Positions 22,701 to 35,690 of a DNA stretch of 64,000 nucleotides are shown here, piece after piece. This stretch comes from Dicaeum eximium (lineage: Eukaryota > Chordata > Aves > Passeriformes > Dicaeidae): positions 252,936 to 316,935 of the forward strand of contig VWZP01002903.1 of assembly GCA_013396995.1 (NCBI GenBank), in the 5' to 3' direction. The notes under the pieces were generated by a model. It did no database searches, had not been told where the DNA came from, and was given only the letters and a program-made list of their open reading frames with translations. Made by a program: the position numbers and the translations under genes. The first letter of the stretch is position 1. Every line of letters starts with the position of its first letter.

Positions 22701-25253
22701 AAAAAAATTTCTTCTTGCTATTCTAGGTATTTTAAGTTGCATATGAGCACGGTGGCTAAATATAGACAGTGACAACAAGAGACAGCATTGTCCCTTTGGG
22801 CACATTGAATATTATTTCAGAATTCCCATCTTCCTGGGCTGAGCCTCCAGTGTTGGGCTGGGGCTGGTTTTTGGTTGTTTTTCTTACTTAGCAAAATGTG
22901 TATTAACCCCTACTTCGTTTTAGATGGAGCAGTTTAACAAAAAGTGTATTTAAGGGCGAAAAAAAGGAAATCCTGATTCTGCAAGAGCACCAGAAAGCTT
23001 TCCAATAATTTCCCCAGCTCTGTGTTACTGCACTTAGAGCAGATGCCTCTGCTTTCAGAGAGGACTGTCACTCTGTTTTTAAAACCAGGAGGGCATCAAT
23101 ATGAAGCTTTTACAGCTTACAAACCACAAAGCCAAGCTGGTATTTTTGGACATAAAATTGTCTTTTTCTCCAGAAGTCACGCGCTTCACTTCCAGGTTTC
23201 AATCAGAAGTGTAAGGGACAAAATCAATAATTACTCGTTTCAAAACACTTCCTAGGAGTGCAGCTACATCATCTGGAAACCAGCAGATCCACATGAGCCT
23301 TTAATATTGAACAGGACCAGACTTTCAGAGGACACTCCTGACTTCTGCAGTATTTAAATACCACTGGGTGACACGAACGTTTCTGCTTAATGTACCCAAT
23401 GCACTCAGAACATTGACAACACTTCATTTTTAAGCCAGCTTCTATATAAAGTTTAATTTTTAAAGCCATCTATAAATTATCAATGACATCTATTCTGAAA
23501 AATGTCAATTCCTATTCCTTGGGCTGGCAGAATCCATCTATTTTGTGTAACGTCCTCTTCATATTTGAGCAATTTTAAAGCTCTGTTGACATATGGTTTG
23601 CAAGGGAGATATTGCTCTTGTAGGATTTCGTTATTAAGACAAGTCTTGCTCTAATGTAAGGATGACAATAAATACACACAGCTGTTCTGGACTATATCCC
23701 CTGGCTTTGACTCCCCAAGGTTTGAGAAGTGACAGCCCAAACACCCCATAAATACCCCAAGTGGAAGGCACCCCTTCCACATCACAAAAACCCACGGTGA
23801 CAAGAGCAAGCAGCTGCAGAAACCAGTTTGTATTTAATCTCCTGATCAATAAAGTGTGGGGGCATCATCATCACTAATTCCTGCAACTCAGACTCTCATT
23901 TATTGTGACAATGTACAAGCATGAGGCTGTCACCACGGATCCATTTGTTTTGGTTTTTCCAGTCCATCTAATTGTGCCTACAACACAGGCACAATTTAGC
24001 ACATCAGTCCTTCATTTCTTCAGCTGTTGGACATTAACACTATGGCTCATTAAAATGCAGTTAGGGCTGTTCTTATGCCCTTATGACGTTATAAAAGGAG
24101 GGATAAAAATAATTTTCAGGTGTCCAGTCATCTTCCAAACCTCGTACAACATACACTGCTTCCACTTTTTAAAGAATACACACATTAAAAACATCTCGTC
24201 CTTGTTTCAAGTCTAATACACTCTTTTTTTGCTTCTATTACACTCCTTTTGCCAATTTTCATTCCCTTGCCGGTAAGTTACTGAGTCCCCGTCTCAGAGG
24301 CATCCCCTAAAATCAAAAATATGTTTCAAGAAAGTTTAACCTTGAAGCAACAATTGCACCACGTGCTTTGGTTCTATATGAACACATAAACTGTCACCAA
24401 ATCCTCTCACAATATTTGTCATTCAGCAGCAAAACAGACACTGCCTGCTTGTGACTCTGTAATTGTGGAGCAGCGTCTGCTGGATGCTGAAATCCTGCTC
24501 TCTGGTCATGGCAAACATAAATCAAGGAAAAAAAAGCTGCTCTATTAAATCTATTTGCTCTGGGAGAACAGGGATTTATCATCCTGTAAAACAAGTGGTC
24601 AATAAGATTCAGAAGTGCTTAGAACAGATCTTGATGAATCGGGATGCCACAGGTGATGCTGAAATTGTATTTGAAAGGAATCCACGAGCAGAAAGGTGAA
24701 TGCTCTATTTATTTCAGTCTATAGACAGGCTGGGGATTAAAAGCATCACAAACACAGCAGGATTTTCCCTCTGCATCCCCTCGGGGAGGATCCTTAACAC
24801 ACTGTCCCAAGGGGCAAAAGCAGTAAGAGAGGACACAGGGCTGCTTTAAGTAAATCTAAAATGGATATTCTTTAGAGAGCCGTCACACAGGAAACGGCTT
24901 CCAGGAGTTCTTCAACACCACACAAACCTTGAGCAAGTGCAAAAACCAAAGTTTCAGCAGCAGCAGCGAGGGCAGGTCAGGTGCAGGGGCCCCGCAGGGA
25001 AGCCGGAGTCGGGAGACAATTCCCGATGGGCGAATCCCATTAATGCCTCAGGGGCTGCCGGGCATAATCCCTGCCTGCATCACATGATGGCTCCCCACAC
25101 AAAAACCAGCCTGGTTTCTCACCCAGCACAAGAATTTAGTCCCAAAGGACAGAAAGGAAGCTTAAATAGCACAACCACGTAATTAATAAGGAAATGAACA
25201 TAGGTGTATTGTAATGGCAACTTTGGGATTTGTTAAATTAACCACAGACTAAT

Positions 25254-25274
25254 CCCCCCCCCCCCTTTTTTTTT
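25254..25274. repeat. Homopolymer pair C12T9
   Basis: Twelve Cs are followed directly by nine Ts. Length may be unreliable in the assembly. Confidence 0.9.
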
Positions 25275-26702
25275 CTTGCTGTTTTTGAACAGAGGAATCC
25301 AATTCCGCTGCTTTATACGTTTGAATGTTGTTCCAGCAAGTTAAACGCTGTGTGGAATCAACATCCTTCCCTAACACAATGAGCAGCTTTAGAGCAGCAC
25401 ACAAAACACTCCCCAAATGATAAAAACTCCTATCTCACAGGGCGTGCGGCCAGGCAGGGGCTGAACTTGGATGGCCAAGCTGCGTCTGGTTTCACTTTCC
25501 AGTAACAAAACAAAACTCACAGGCACCATTCATTATCTGCGAGGTCCAACACGAAGGCTTTCAAATACACACTTTCAGAACTAATTAAATGCTTGTTTAA
25601 AGCTGAAGTGAATGTAAATACTAAACTGAAAGTGAACTGATTAACTCGCAGCGTTTTGTGCCTGATTATCTCAGTGAAGAATGAGCTCCTGGCACTCCGG
25701 CCTTGTGCTGGAGGATCAATTTCCTGTTCACATCAAGGCTGCTGAGGAAACCTTCCCCACATTTGATTTGACTTAAATTCAAGCGTCTGCTTTGCCTTGG
25801 ACTCGGCACTGGACGCAGAGAATGTTCTCTGACTAGGTAGGATAATGTTTAGAATTTAGGAGCTGAATGGTGTCACCTTTGCCATTAGACTTGAGCCAAA
25901 ATTCAAGGATGCTCCAGGCAGCCAGACCGATCAACCTGAGGGCTGGGACACCTCAGCAACCCCCTCAGGAGTTCCACAACACCTCATCTGGGTTTCAGTT
26001 TTAACTCAGCAACACACACTATTGAGATCTTCTTGTCCTCTGCATTTGATGTGGCTGAGGGAAATGAGATTCATAAGCTGCAGCCTTCATTCAGTTCCAA
26101 AGTATTATCTAGTAGCTAAAAAAAGACATCATTTGCTCCTACTACTGCTCCTTTTGCCAGTTCCTTATAAAGCCAGCCTGTCTTGCATCTTTGATGTCAG
26201 GAACTTCATATTTTAAGTCCTGTAACAATCATATATTGTTTATTTCTGTGCTTCTTTCACACGAAGGTGAAAATTCCTAGATTTTATAAACCCTTATGAC
26301 AGTAACACAAAGAAAAATCCAGAGGACACTCAGGCTGTCTGTGCTGGTCCCTGCCAGGCGAGGATGCAGCCTTGTGTCAGACAGGATATAAGAGCCCAGA
26401 CAGATGCAGTCTGAGGGAGAGGTACAACCACAGAGCATTCAAAGGGAAAACAGGAGAGGCCGCCTCTCCCGAGAGCCAGGAGACATTTTTACACAGCATT
26501 CTTCACCGGGAACATCACAGGATAAAAAAATAAATGAGTCCAGTGTTTGCACTTCGATAGATATCCAGTTTCAGGCTGTGACAGAAGAGGCAGCACAACC
26601 CAAATTAAAAGCACTGCTAACGGCACTCGTTGCTCCTTTATTGTGATTGTTACAAGTCACATTTGTATAAATTTGTGAAGTGTTTCAACACTTTTTCATT
26701 TG

Positions 26703-26756
26703 AGCTTAATTAATTTTCATAGGAGTTTCAGCTTAATTAATTTTCATAGAAATTTG
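26703..26756. repeat. 27-bp direct duplication carrying TTAATTAA
   Basis: agcttaattaattttcatag occurs at 26703 and again at 26730, in 27-bp units that differ at three positions. Each copy has a TTAATTAA homeodomain-type core. Confidence 0.9.
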
Positions 26757-27651
26757 ACAATTTTCTCATTTGTTGTTGAAATCACAACACGAGTTTTCCA
26801 TATGCAAGGCAAATATAATAATATCAGCTCAAAAAGTCATTTTTGGACTTGTTTTTTTATTTCACAACCAAAAATACTTCCAGTGTAAACTGTTAAGTGA
26901 AGCTCTGACAAGTTTTATTATAAATATTCCCAGCTTTAAAGAGAAATTTGAATATATTCACTTAGTGTATGCTCAAGACAGTTTAGGTCTGACAGCTTCA
27001 GATTATGCCTCATTTATATGGAGCAGTGATCAAACTCGTTAATATGTGAGAGAACTGAAGAGGCAGAGGATTGTGAATCAAACAGCATGAGCAAAGTTGT
27101 CGAGGAACATGAATAGCTTATGAGGATTTACTTAAGGTGATAGTTTTCATGGTCCCCCGTGCCAAGGTTTGTGGAGGAGATGAATAAGCAGGGAGGAGGT
27201 GGGAGCAGCAGCCCTTGGGCGAGGCGGACGCTGCCTTAAGCCAAGGAGGAAACTCTTAATCTGCCCATAATTCACCCCGTGTGTTCCCAGCGATAGGACC
27301 CTCTCCACTCAGCCAAGGTGAGCCGTCTGACAAGACAGGTAAAGCCTGCTCACAACTTTCCTCTGCTGCCTTTTGCACTGCCAAGTGTCGTCTGCACCGC
27401 AGCGGCTCAATAATTTAAGAAGCGTTCGTGCAGGGGAAAATCAAATCTCACTGTGAAGCAGCGTCTCCTTAAGATTCATTTAATCTTCTGATAACACAAG
27501 CTGTGCACACACAATCACTGAAGATGATAATCTCCTGTATGTAACACTAAGTCTACTATTATTCCATTTATTAAAAAGTGCTATAATAATGTTTTGTGCA
27601 TACATGTACTAAAAAGACAAGTGGATTAGGAGATGGAAATTCAGGGTGCTT

Positions 27652-27687
27652 CTTCCTTACAGTGTATGGCTTCCTTACAGTGTATAT
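27652..27687. repeat. 18-bp direct duplication
   Basis: cttccttacagtgtat is repeated with an 18-bp period at 27652 and 27670. A recent slippage event is likely. Confidence 0.9.
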
Positions 27688-28186
27688 CTCCACTTTCTTA
27701 TGTACAGACATGGCTTAGCATGTTTTGCATGAGAGCTCTGCCAACAGCAGCTCCTCCAGCAAGAGCCAGAGGCCCCCACACCTCTGATTTTTGGGGAAAG
27801 CATAACCTCAGATCACAGACACGCTCACTCGTTATCAGTTGTTCTTTTTCCTAAGTAAATAAATCATCAGCAGATGCAACTATTAGGGAAAAAGGGAGTG
27901 CTGGTTGATTTGGCATAGACCCTTGCATTTCTGACATAAAAATCACTGGTTACTGCTGTCCAAAACATGCTCATCAAAGTCACCAAATGTAATCTTTAAG
28001 AGGTATGGAGTGGTTTTGAACCAGAAGACAGAGGATTAAGAAATCTCTTATCAGTATTCTTCAATCACCCTGTTCTTCAGAGCTGTTCAAGTCACGAGGA
28101 AGCACTAACTGAGATGTCACTGTTCATGCACAGACCTACAGAGGGACGGTGTGCAGGAGAGGAAATGATCATTAGCAGGAGCGATG

Positions 28187-28210
28187 TATTTCTGTATTTC
28201 TGTATTTCTG
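28187..28210. repeat. (TATTTCTG)3 tandem repeat
   Basis: Three perfect 8-bp units. Confidence 0.95.
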
Positions 28211-28507
28211 TTTGCCATCTCCAGTGCCCCGCACTGCTCAGGGCAGTTCCAGGGGAAGCTGCCCTGCTGCACATGTGCTGCACACACAGAGGGAGCTGAG
28301 CCTGTCCCAGAGCCACCCCAAAGCCACTGCAGACACAGGGGACACTTCCCCAGGGATGAGACACGGAATGCTCGGGCTGAGCCGCACATGCGCCCCTGGC
28401 TCTGCCTGGGATTTCCTGTTCGGACCAGGGCACCAGACAGAAATCCTGGGCTGGGAGCCAACCTCCTCCAATTCTGCCTGGACAACACTGCCAGGCCACA
28501 AGGAGGA

Positions 28508-28519
28508 AGAAAGAGAGAA

Positions 28520-28594
<75 letters not shown>

Positions 28595-29037
28595 AAGAGA
28601 GAAAGANNNNNNNNNNNNNNNNNNNNNNNNNNNNNNNNNNNNNNNNNNNNNNNNNNNNNNNNNNNNNNNNNNNNNNNNNNNNNNNNNNNNNNNNNNNNNN
28701 NNNNNNNNNNNNNNNNNNNNNNNNNNNNNNNNNNNNNNNNNNNNNNNNNNNNNNNNNNNNNNNNNNNNNNNNNNNNNNNNNNNNNNNNNNNNNNNNNNNN
28801 NNNNNNNNNNNNNNNNNNNNNNNNNNNNNNNNNNNNNNNNNNNNNNNNNNNNNNNNNNNNNNNNNNNNNNNNNNNNNNNNNNNNNNNNNNNNNNNNNNNN
28901 NNNNNNNNNNNNNNNNNNNNNNNNNNNNNNNNNNNNNNNNNNNNNNNNNNNNNNNNNNNNNNNNNNNNNNNNNNNNNNNNNNNNNNNNNNNNNNNNNNNN
29001 NNNNNNNNNNNNNNNNNNNNNNNNNNNNNNNNNNNNA

Positions 29038-29117
<80 letters not shown>

Positions 29118-29145
29118 AAAAGAAAAGAAAGAAAGAAAGAAAAAT
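28508..29145 (+). repeat. GA/GAAA microsatellite interrupted by an assembly gap
   Basis: Left of the gap (to 28606) the plus strand is gaga with scattered gaaaga interruptions. Right of it (from 29037) it is a nearly pure AAAG array. Bases 28607-29036 are N. The gap therefore falls inside one long polypurine microsatellite whose true length is unknown. Long open frames of about 310-325 codons through it exist only because N was translated as X. Confidence 0.97.
28607..29036. other. Assembly gap, 430 Ns
   Basis: Run of N flanked by the same purine repeat on both sides. The N count may be an estimate from scaffolding. Confidence 1.
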
Positions 29146-32100
29146 ACTTTTTTTCTTCTAAGTGGGAGAACACCACTTTATTTTAGCACTTATTTATAGC
29201 TTACTTATTTTAGAAAATATCTGTTTATTTCTTCATGTCATCTCTGTGAACTTTGAGGAACCAGAGTTGTAGTTAAAGACAACACACACCCAAGTGCAAG
29301 TCACTTCTGTTCTGTCAGTGTGTGCAGATCCCCTGAGCCTCCTCTGCTTTCTTTCCCACTATTCCCTCTGGAAGTGAAGCCTGCATTAGCACACTATTCC
29401 TCGGGGCAAGAGCCAGTAAATAAAGTTTATTAACATAGCTCAGCACTGACTTCAAACCACTCTGGGCTCTCACTCGCCCATGGGCTGATCCCACTTCTAC
29501 AGCTGCTTATGCAGAAATCTCCACCTGAGCACTCTTTTCTACCAGAAAATTAATGGCAATCACATCTTGAATTTTTCAGTCAAGTGATACTCAGAAACTA
29601 CTGACAAAAGGCCACTTCTAAATTACTCTGATGGCAGCTTTCTCATTACACAGGCTGTGTAAAGCTGGTCCCTGCAAGCTCTTTTAAATTATAAGCCACA
29701 CCACACTTACTGAGGACAGGTTTTCTGCTGAATTTTCCTGCTTAAGCTCTGTAGTACAAACTGCTAGAAACTGGTTCCAGGTAACTTATTAAACACCACG
29801 CTGATATATGTGAAATGGCTTTCCCAACCATCTCAGCCTTTTCTGACCTTTCCTGTCCTTGTCAATGGCCACGCTGAGTTCCAGCCCTGGTCTCTGGGTG
29901 TTCTCAGTGCTTTATCTCTGCTAGCACTGGTGCAGGGCCACACAAATTGCTGTAATGTGCCCTTTCCTGACTTTAACCCAAAAGGGGAAAAATAAGGGGC
30001 AGGATTTCTGATGCATTTCTTCACTGTTTTGAATACAAGCAATTAGCAGAACAACTAGGGTAAAACAACTAGCAGAAATATTAGGGTAATATTAAATTAA
30101 CCAACTCAGATTTTTAACGTGGTATTTCATTCCAGCAACTTCACTGCCTTATAAAAAAATATAGTTCACTAGTGGTCTGCAGTCAAGGCATGCATCAACC
30201 ATGCTCAGGTCCAAATCTTGGAGTATATAGAGAAGTCTTGGGACACTAAGATTGAGTAAGTAGCAATCTCTCATGCTTCCAAGGAAAAAAAGGATTTTGA
30301 AAGCATTACATAATTTTTTAGAGTAAGAGTTCTTTGGAAAATTAGTACTAAAAATTTAATCCGATGATCTACACAATTCGGTTTTGCACAATTAATGTCT
30401 CTTATGAAATAGCTGCTGTTTTCAACTTGAAGCCCATGGATTTTAACTGTGTGTCAGGAACATGATTTATCAGAGAAGGATTTGTGAAAAGCCAAATACT
30501 TATCTGCCAATAGCAGCAGCATTTTGAAGTCCAGCAATGGCCTCACACCCACAAGCTGTGGAGGACAGACCTGGTTGTGATCCCTTCCTTCACTCATACC
30601 CCTTTAACCTCCTGTTTTCTTCCTCTTTCTGCTTTTAAATGGAGCTTAAAGTGACTCTTGATCCAAATATTACATGTAAACCTTAGTAGAGAACATTTAG
30701 AAGTGGTAATTAGTAACCATTTCCCTCAATAATTAGCTTATAAAAAGGTGTATTTTTAATGTGGATTGCCAAACTCTCCACTAATCATCTCACACCACTT
30801 CCCCACAGTAACAATTATTGAAAAACAGTTTAAAAATGCATAAACAAGAGCGTTTAGCACTCATTTACTTTAGACCAAAAGTCAATAAAACCTCAAGAAC
30901 TCCAAAGCAAAGAAACCGCTGGGGCTGGGCTGGAGCTGCCTGTTTCACTTAAATCCTTTCTGCTTTTCCCCTGCTCCCACTTTTCCCAGCCCTGCAGGAC
31001 TTCAGCAGCACCAGGGAAGGAAGCCCAGCCTGCCAGAGCACCCTGGGACGGCAGGAACAGCCAAGAATTCTGTGTTTATCCTGCTCACTCATTCACAGCG
31101 AGTTCCTGCAGCCCTTTCCCATCTCCAGCACACCTGGAAAAATAGGTTGGGTTTGCTCCAGCTCTGGCTTTGTCCTGGGAAGAGCAGCGGTGCTGCCTCT
31201 GCTGGGGCTGAGGCGGGGAAGGTGGAGGGAGCTGAAAGGCAGCTCTATATCCAGTACACACACAGCAATTTGTTACTGTGAAAAACCATCTGTTTCTCGG
31301 TATTACAATCCTCAGAGGGGAAATTATAGCTAGCGTTCAACATAAAACATCAATTTAAACCATCAACTATTCATAATTTCAATTCTTTATTGGAAACCAA
31401 GGACATAAATGTCAGGGAATAAAGCAATATTTCTTTTATTAACTGTTCCATTCATCTGGCTATTAAATAAAACCAGGACCTTAATAAATAGCATTAGCCT
31501 TTGTACTGACAGCCACCCCAACTAGCACCATAATTCTAAATAAAACGCATTATATTTCTAGTTTCAAAGTAAAAATCAGGATTAGAAAGCATTTCAAAAC
31601 ATATGCATAGAGTATTTTTGCAGTGTTGCTGCTCCTGTGTAGTTAAATGCTTTAACAAACAATACTGACCAAATAACCCCCCCTGTATTTATCTGCAAGT
31701 TTCCAGTCAACCACCTCCCCCCGATGATATTCTACAACATTAATATTACTAAAGGACAGAAAGGATTCCAGCACTGATGCTGCCTGCCTGTTGCCAAATG
31801 GAATTATTCATTTAATCCCCTGCTCCCAGATACGACGCCTGCTACGAAAAATAATAACAATGGTAGTAACATTAAAAGGAGTGGGTGGATGGAGGGTGGG
31901 AGAAAGGAAGAATGGCAGAAATGGGGAATGTGTTGTTCATACAGCCTGTCAGCACCCATTACTAATGGCACAAAAGTGTATTTATGTTGACAGTTATAGA
32001 GTATTTCTGCAGTTTGGTATTTAAGAGTTACACACAAAAATCCTGGAGTCCAACAGCCTGGGACAGGGAATGCAGAATCTGTTTGTAATTCTGCTGTGTG

Positions 32101-32240
32101 GAAATGGAGACAGAGCTGCATTTGCTGCCAGCTTGATGGAGAGCTGCAAAATTTAACTTTGTGTGATTAGATAAGACTATTGGGGAGTTTCCCTGCACCT
32201 TCGAGGAAAAGGAGAATTCCCTGAGAGCTGAGGAGTCCTG
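29146..32240. other. Intronic sequence without a recognised feature
   Basis: No exon or repeat family is recognised. A short G-rich stretch (gtgggtggatggagggtggg) lies near 31881-31900. Confidence 0.5.
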
Positions 32241-32242
32241 AG

Positions 32243-32735
32243 AAGTCCACAGACTCACTATTAATGTTCAGATAATTGTCCATTATTCCTCCTTAAGAAT
32301 AGCTCCCCTGCTCTTAGCACGACCAGCATGGGGTACTCAAGAACACCATTACAGGGGAAAGGAAGCACAACTGTAATCAAAACAATGATTACTATCACCT
32401 TCATTTAAATGCAGAGTGAGAAATGAATACAAAAATATTCACTTGAAAGTGAAAGCTAAGAAATTAACTTTTTCCCCATGGACATCAGAAACCTAACCTC
32501 AAAACCAGGAATTACTTGTGAATTTTTTACATCCCTTTAGAGCACACATTAGTTTCTCCTTCTGCATTTAAATGAAGGCAATGGTAATCATTGTTTTGAT
32601 TACAACTGTGTTTCCTTCCACCCAAAATGGGGTTCTTAAGGACCCCATGCTGGCAATTCTAAGAGCAGGAGAGCTGTTCTTAAGAAGTAGTAATGGACAA
32701 TTATTGCAAGTGTTAGCAGTGAATCCACGGACTCC
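32243..32735. repeat. Long imperfect inverted repeat (arms about 175 bp, spacer about 140 bp)
   Basis: The left arm (32243-32418) read in reverse complement aligns with the right arm (32558-32735). Shared landmarks in order are gcatttaaatgaagg, taatcattgttttgattaca, accccatgctgg, ctaagagcagg, and taatggacaattat. By eye, identity is roughly 80-85% in the inner 145 bp and lower outside; many differences are transitions. Weaker matching may continue outward to about 32222 and 32752, and inward toward 32460 and 32510. It could be a palindromic non-autonomous DNA transposon, an inverted local duplication, or a source of a long hairpin RNA. I do not recognise a family. Confidence 0.9.
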
Positions 32736-32752
32736 ATTGGTCCCCTCATCTA

Positions 32753-35514
32753 CTTAATGCAACATTTCCCTACAATTCCTCCCAACTCCACACACAATAA
32801 AACCCATCATGCCAACATTAAGAAAAAAACCAGCCTGATTAAAATACAGTTGTCAGGATAAGAACATCTTTCTGCTTCCTGTAAGGTTTATTTATGAAGA
32901 TGGAACCAGGAGTGTGAAGTCAGAATTTGAGCATGACAATGAAGTTTATACAGAATTTCCATGTCTCCTGATAAATGCTCAAACTCACCTCACATCCCAA
33001 CTTCAGCACATCTTCTATTGTCTTCAGTCATTTCCACCAGCCTAAAATCATTTAACCTCATCCTTACTCCGTGTCCTGGCAGATGGCCACCACGTCCTCC
33101 TCCTCCTGCTCAGTTTTCCTCCCCCTCTTGCACTCCCACCCTGAAGTCTGTCCCAGTTCACTGTGCCTGGGCACACTAACACTTCCTTACCTGTGGAAAG
33201 CTGCCTTCCCAATACCTGCCTGCTGTTTCTGATGGCTCCACAGCTGACCACAGCAGGACTGAGTTCTGCTGAGGAGGGATTTTCAGCAATATCCTGAACT
33301 GAACATCCTTTGGGGATGATACTCAGATTCTTACAGCCTTTTTTTTCTACCAACCCCAATCCCACCTGCTTCCCAACACAGCTGGGCAGCACCAATTGCA
33401 GAAGATATTCCTATTCTACATCCCCAAACAGTCAGAAATTGTGTTATTGAGGGCAAGTAATGCACAGGCTCATTAGTCAGAGGTAAGCACCAGGCACAGG
33501 GTTAAAACAGAGTATTATAACCCAAGGAATTGCTGTGGTACTGTCCCAGGGAGAACTGACAGCTACCAGAGCTGGGCTTTTCCTCCAGGTACCTCCTCCA
33601 AGCTTTGTGATACCTGATTATCAAATTTCACCTCCTAACAGCACTTTTACTGTAAGCACTGGGCAGCAAATGATATTTCAGAGATTGTCAGCATGTCTAG
33701 TTATCCAAGTTTAATAAGATACTTCATTTCCTTACAGTATCTACTGCTGGCATTCCCCAGAAAGTTATCAATTCTGCCCTCCCACCCCTTGTCTCCATCA
33801 ATTATGATCAACGAGCTCCTGAATAAATGCACACACATCCACGGCCCAACTAGGGCTGCAATACACACAGTCAGGATGGATTTACATCACTGAATTCAGT
33901 AAATCCAATCACAGTGTCAGTAGCACCACCACAGACTTGACTCTGCACATTTTTAAGGAGTAAAAATCAGGGCAATCAAGCTCTGTCACACCTTGTTACT
34001 GCTGCTTTCAGGTTTGCTGGCATGTATTGAGCACAGAGCTGGGCAGAGCCCTGGGATCCTGCTCACAGTGGGGATGCCTTGTGCAAAATGCACAATGAGA
34101 CGGACACAGGGGGAAAGGGGCCAAAAAAAGGGGAAGAATTGTTTCAAACATCAAGGATTTTAAAAATTTACTCTAAAATTTAAATACCTGTAGGAAACAA
34201 AAGCCTCTAGTCATAACCAAAAGCAGAGAACAAACATGGGAGCTTTTATAGTGGGAATTTATTCTGAACTCAGATGAGGAAGATTAGGGAGAGGATTTTG
34301 TGAGACACACACAACTCAGAACAACAGAGTAACAAATTCACAAAATTGGTAGGTTGAGTGAGAGAGAACACAAACCTAAGGGGGAGAGAAGTTAAGCAAG
34401 AGCTTTACCAGAATCTTAAATAGCAGCAATTAAAGACACAGGTCTAAGCCCCAAAGAGGAGTGTGAAAAGGGCCCAATGGCTAAAGCAAAGCCCTTCCCT
34501 GACCTCAAATGAAAGGGATGAAACACTTGGGTGAGACTGCCAAAGGCAAGTATAAACATACAGCATAAACATTTGGAAATTAAATCAGAAGTGTTCCAGA
34601 ACAGAATGGGAGAAAACCGGCAAGAAATCCAATAAGCAGCAAGAAACACATTTTATAAATAAAGGAACAATGGAATGACAAGCAAAGGGATCTTGGCAGA
34701 TCACAGGGTGGAAAAGGGACATCAAGAGCACAAGGGATGTCTTTTTACATCAGCATTTGCTACAAGCCCTGTCAGTAGATGGATAACGTGAGAAGAGGGG
34801 AGGGTTTCAAACTTTATCTGGAACAGATTACAAAGATGTCAATTAAAGGGTTTAGGCTTGGCTTCATAAACTTTGTCACTGTGTGTGCTGAAAGACTAAC
34901 AAATCATTCATGACATTTGTTGTTATCTTTAGAAGGACCTAAAAAAGCCAAATATACAGCACATTTTTAAAGTGGCAGAAAAAGGAGCAGAGGACAGGGA
35001 GGGCTGGACACTTCCTCAGAAATCAAGGAAAATTAACATCAATCACCACCTGCTTATAAGCACCTAGAGGAAACCTCGTAGGTAGCTCTAAATTGTCACA
35101 AAAACAACTTGATAAAGCAACTGATTTCCTTCTTTGAGATGCTAAGGAGCTTGAAGGGCTGAGGAAAATCCAGGGAATGCCACAATTCTAACTGAGGGAG
35201 GCTTCAGTCGTGCTCAGCACACCCTGCAGGAAGGTGAGGAAACCTGCTCACAAAGCAGCACCCAGGGAGAAGTTAAAGCAGGTGTTTATCAAACCCTTTG
35301 GTGTGTAGGGAGAGGTTCTTGCCTGGATCTGCCCCACTCCACTGTCCCCAATAACCCTGTGACAGATAAAGTGATTTAATCTGCAGAGAACGGGAGCCTG
35401 GTGTGTACAGCAGCAGCGACACACGAGGGGATTACAATTCCAAGGGAACTTCACAAACTGAAAAAAATCAACATAAACCCCAAGAAGCACAAAAACCCCT
35501 AAACCCTAAGATTC
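32753..35514. other. Intronic sequence without a recognised feature
   Basis: Purine-rich on the plus strand between about 34080 and 35250, which could hide old CR1 body sequence given the CR1 ORF piece that follows, but I cannot align it by eye. No exon is supported. Confidence 0.4.
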
Positions 35515-35690
35515 AATATAAATGTTTAATGTAAAGGACTGCACTTGAGCAGGAACAAATGGGTACTCAGCAGTTCTGGAGAAAAAAAAAAAAAAAAAAG
35601 GGAAATGTTGGATCACAAGTTGAACATGACTCAACAGTGTCCTTCTGTTTCAAAGGAGGGAGATATCGTTCTGAGAAGAGCAAACCCACC
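35515..35690 (+). mobile_element. Degraded CR1 LINE body, C-terminal part of the ORF2 region
   Basis: The plus strand reads aatgtaaaggactgcacttg, then, after an 18-A run at 35582-35599, tggatcacaagttgaacatg and actcaacagtgt. In one frame this gives LDHKLNMTQQC, which matches the LDHKLNMSQQC-type motif near the C-terminus of the CR1 reverse-transcriptase ORF. It is a plus-strand fragment without the 3' tail and cannot code for an active enzyme. Confidence 0.75.

Larger units (their letters stand above)
14913..24900. other. Long unique intronic stretch
   Basis: No interspersed repeat or exon is recognised over 10 kb. It holds a 20-bp palindrome (16720-16739), a purine-rich tract (19328-19412) and a T/G-rich run with 15 or so Ts (about 19660-19724). 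15400-16000 is markedly AT-rich with many TAAT-core motifs. Confidence 0.5.
24901..27560. promoter_or_regulatory. Repeat-poor, CpG-retaining intronic block; possible regulatory DNA
   Basis: Between the featureless stretch and the microsatellite, this block keeps more CpGs than its surroundings. Examples are seven within about 110 bp near 24960-25070, and further clusters at 25440-25480 and 27215-27300. It has dense TAAT/TGATTA-type motifs and no recognised repeat except a small tandem duplication and a C12T9 run. Such blocks in introns of developmental transcription-factor genes are often conserved non-coding elements. That reading is inference; conservation was not tested. Confidence 0.3.

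Noticed and set aside
28184..29186. Open frames of about 312-325 codons on both strands
   Set aside because: They run through 430 Ns translated as X and a GA/GAAA microsatellite; no real coding content.
33180..33240. Splice-like ttccacag/gtaagg on the minus strand near 33190
   Set aside because: An isolated match with no open exon body or partner site.
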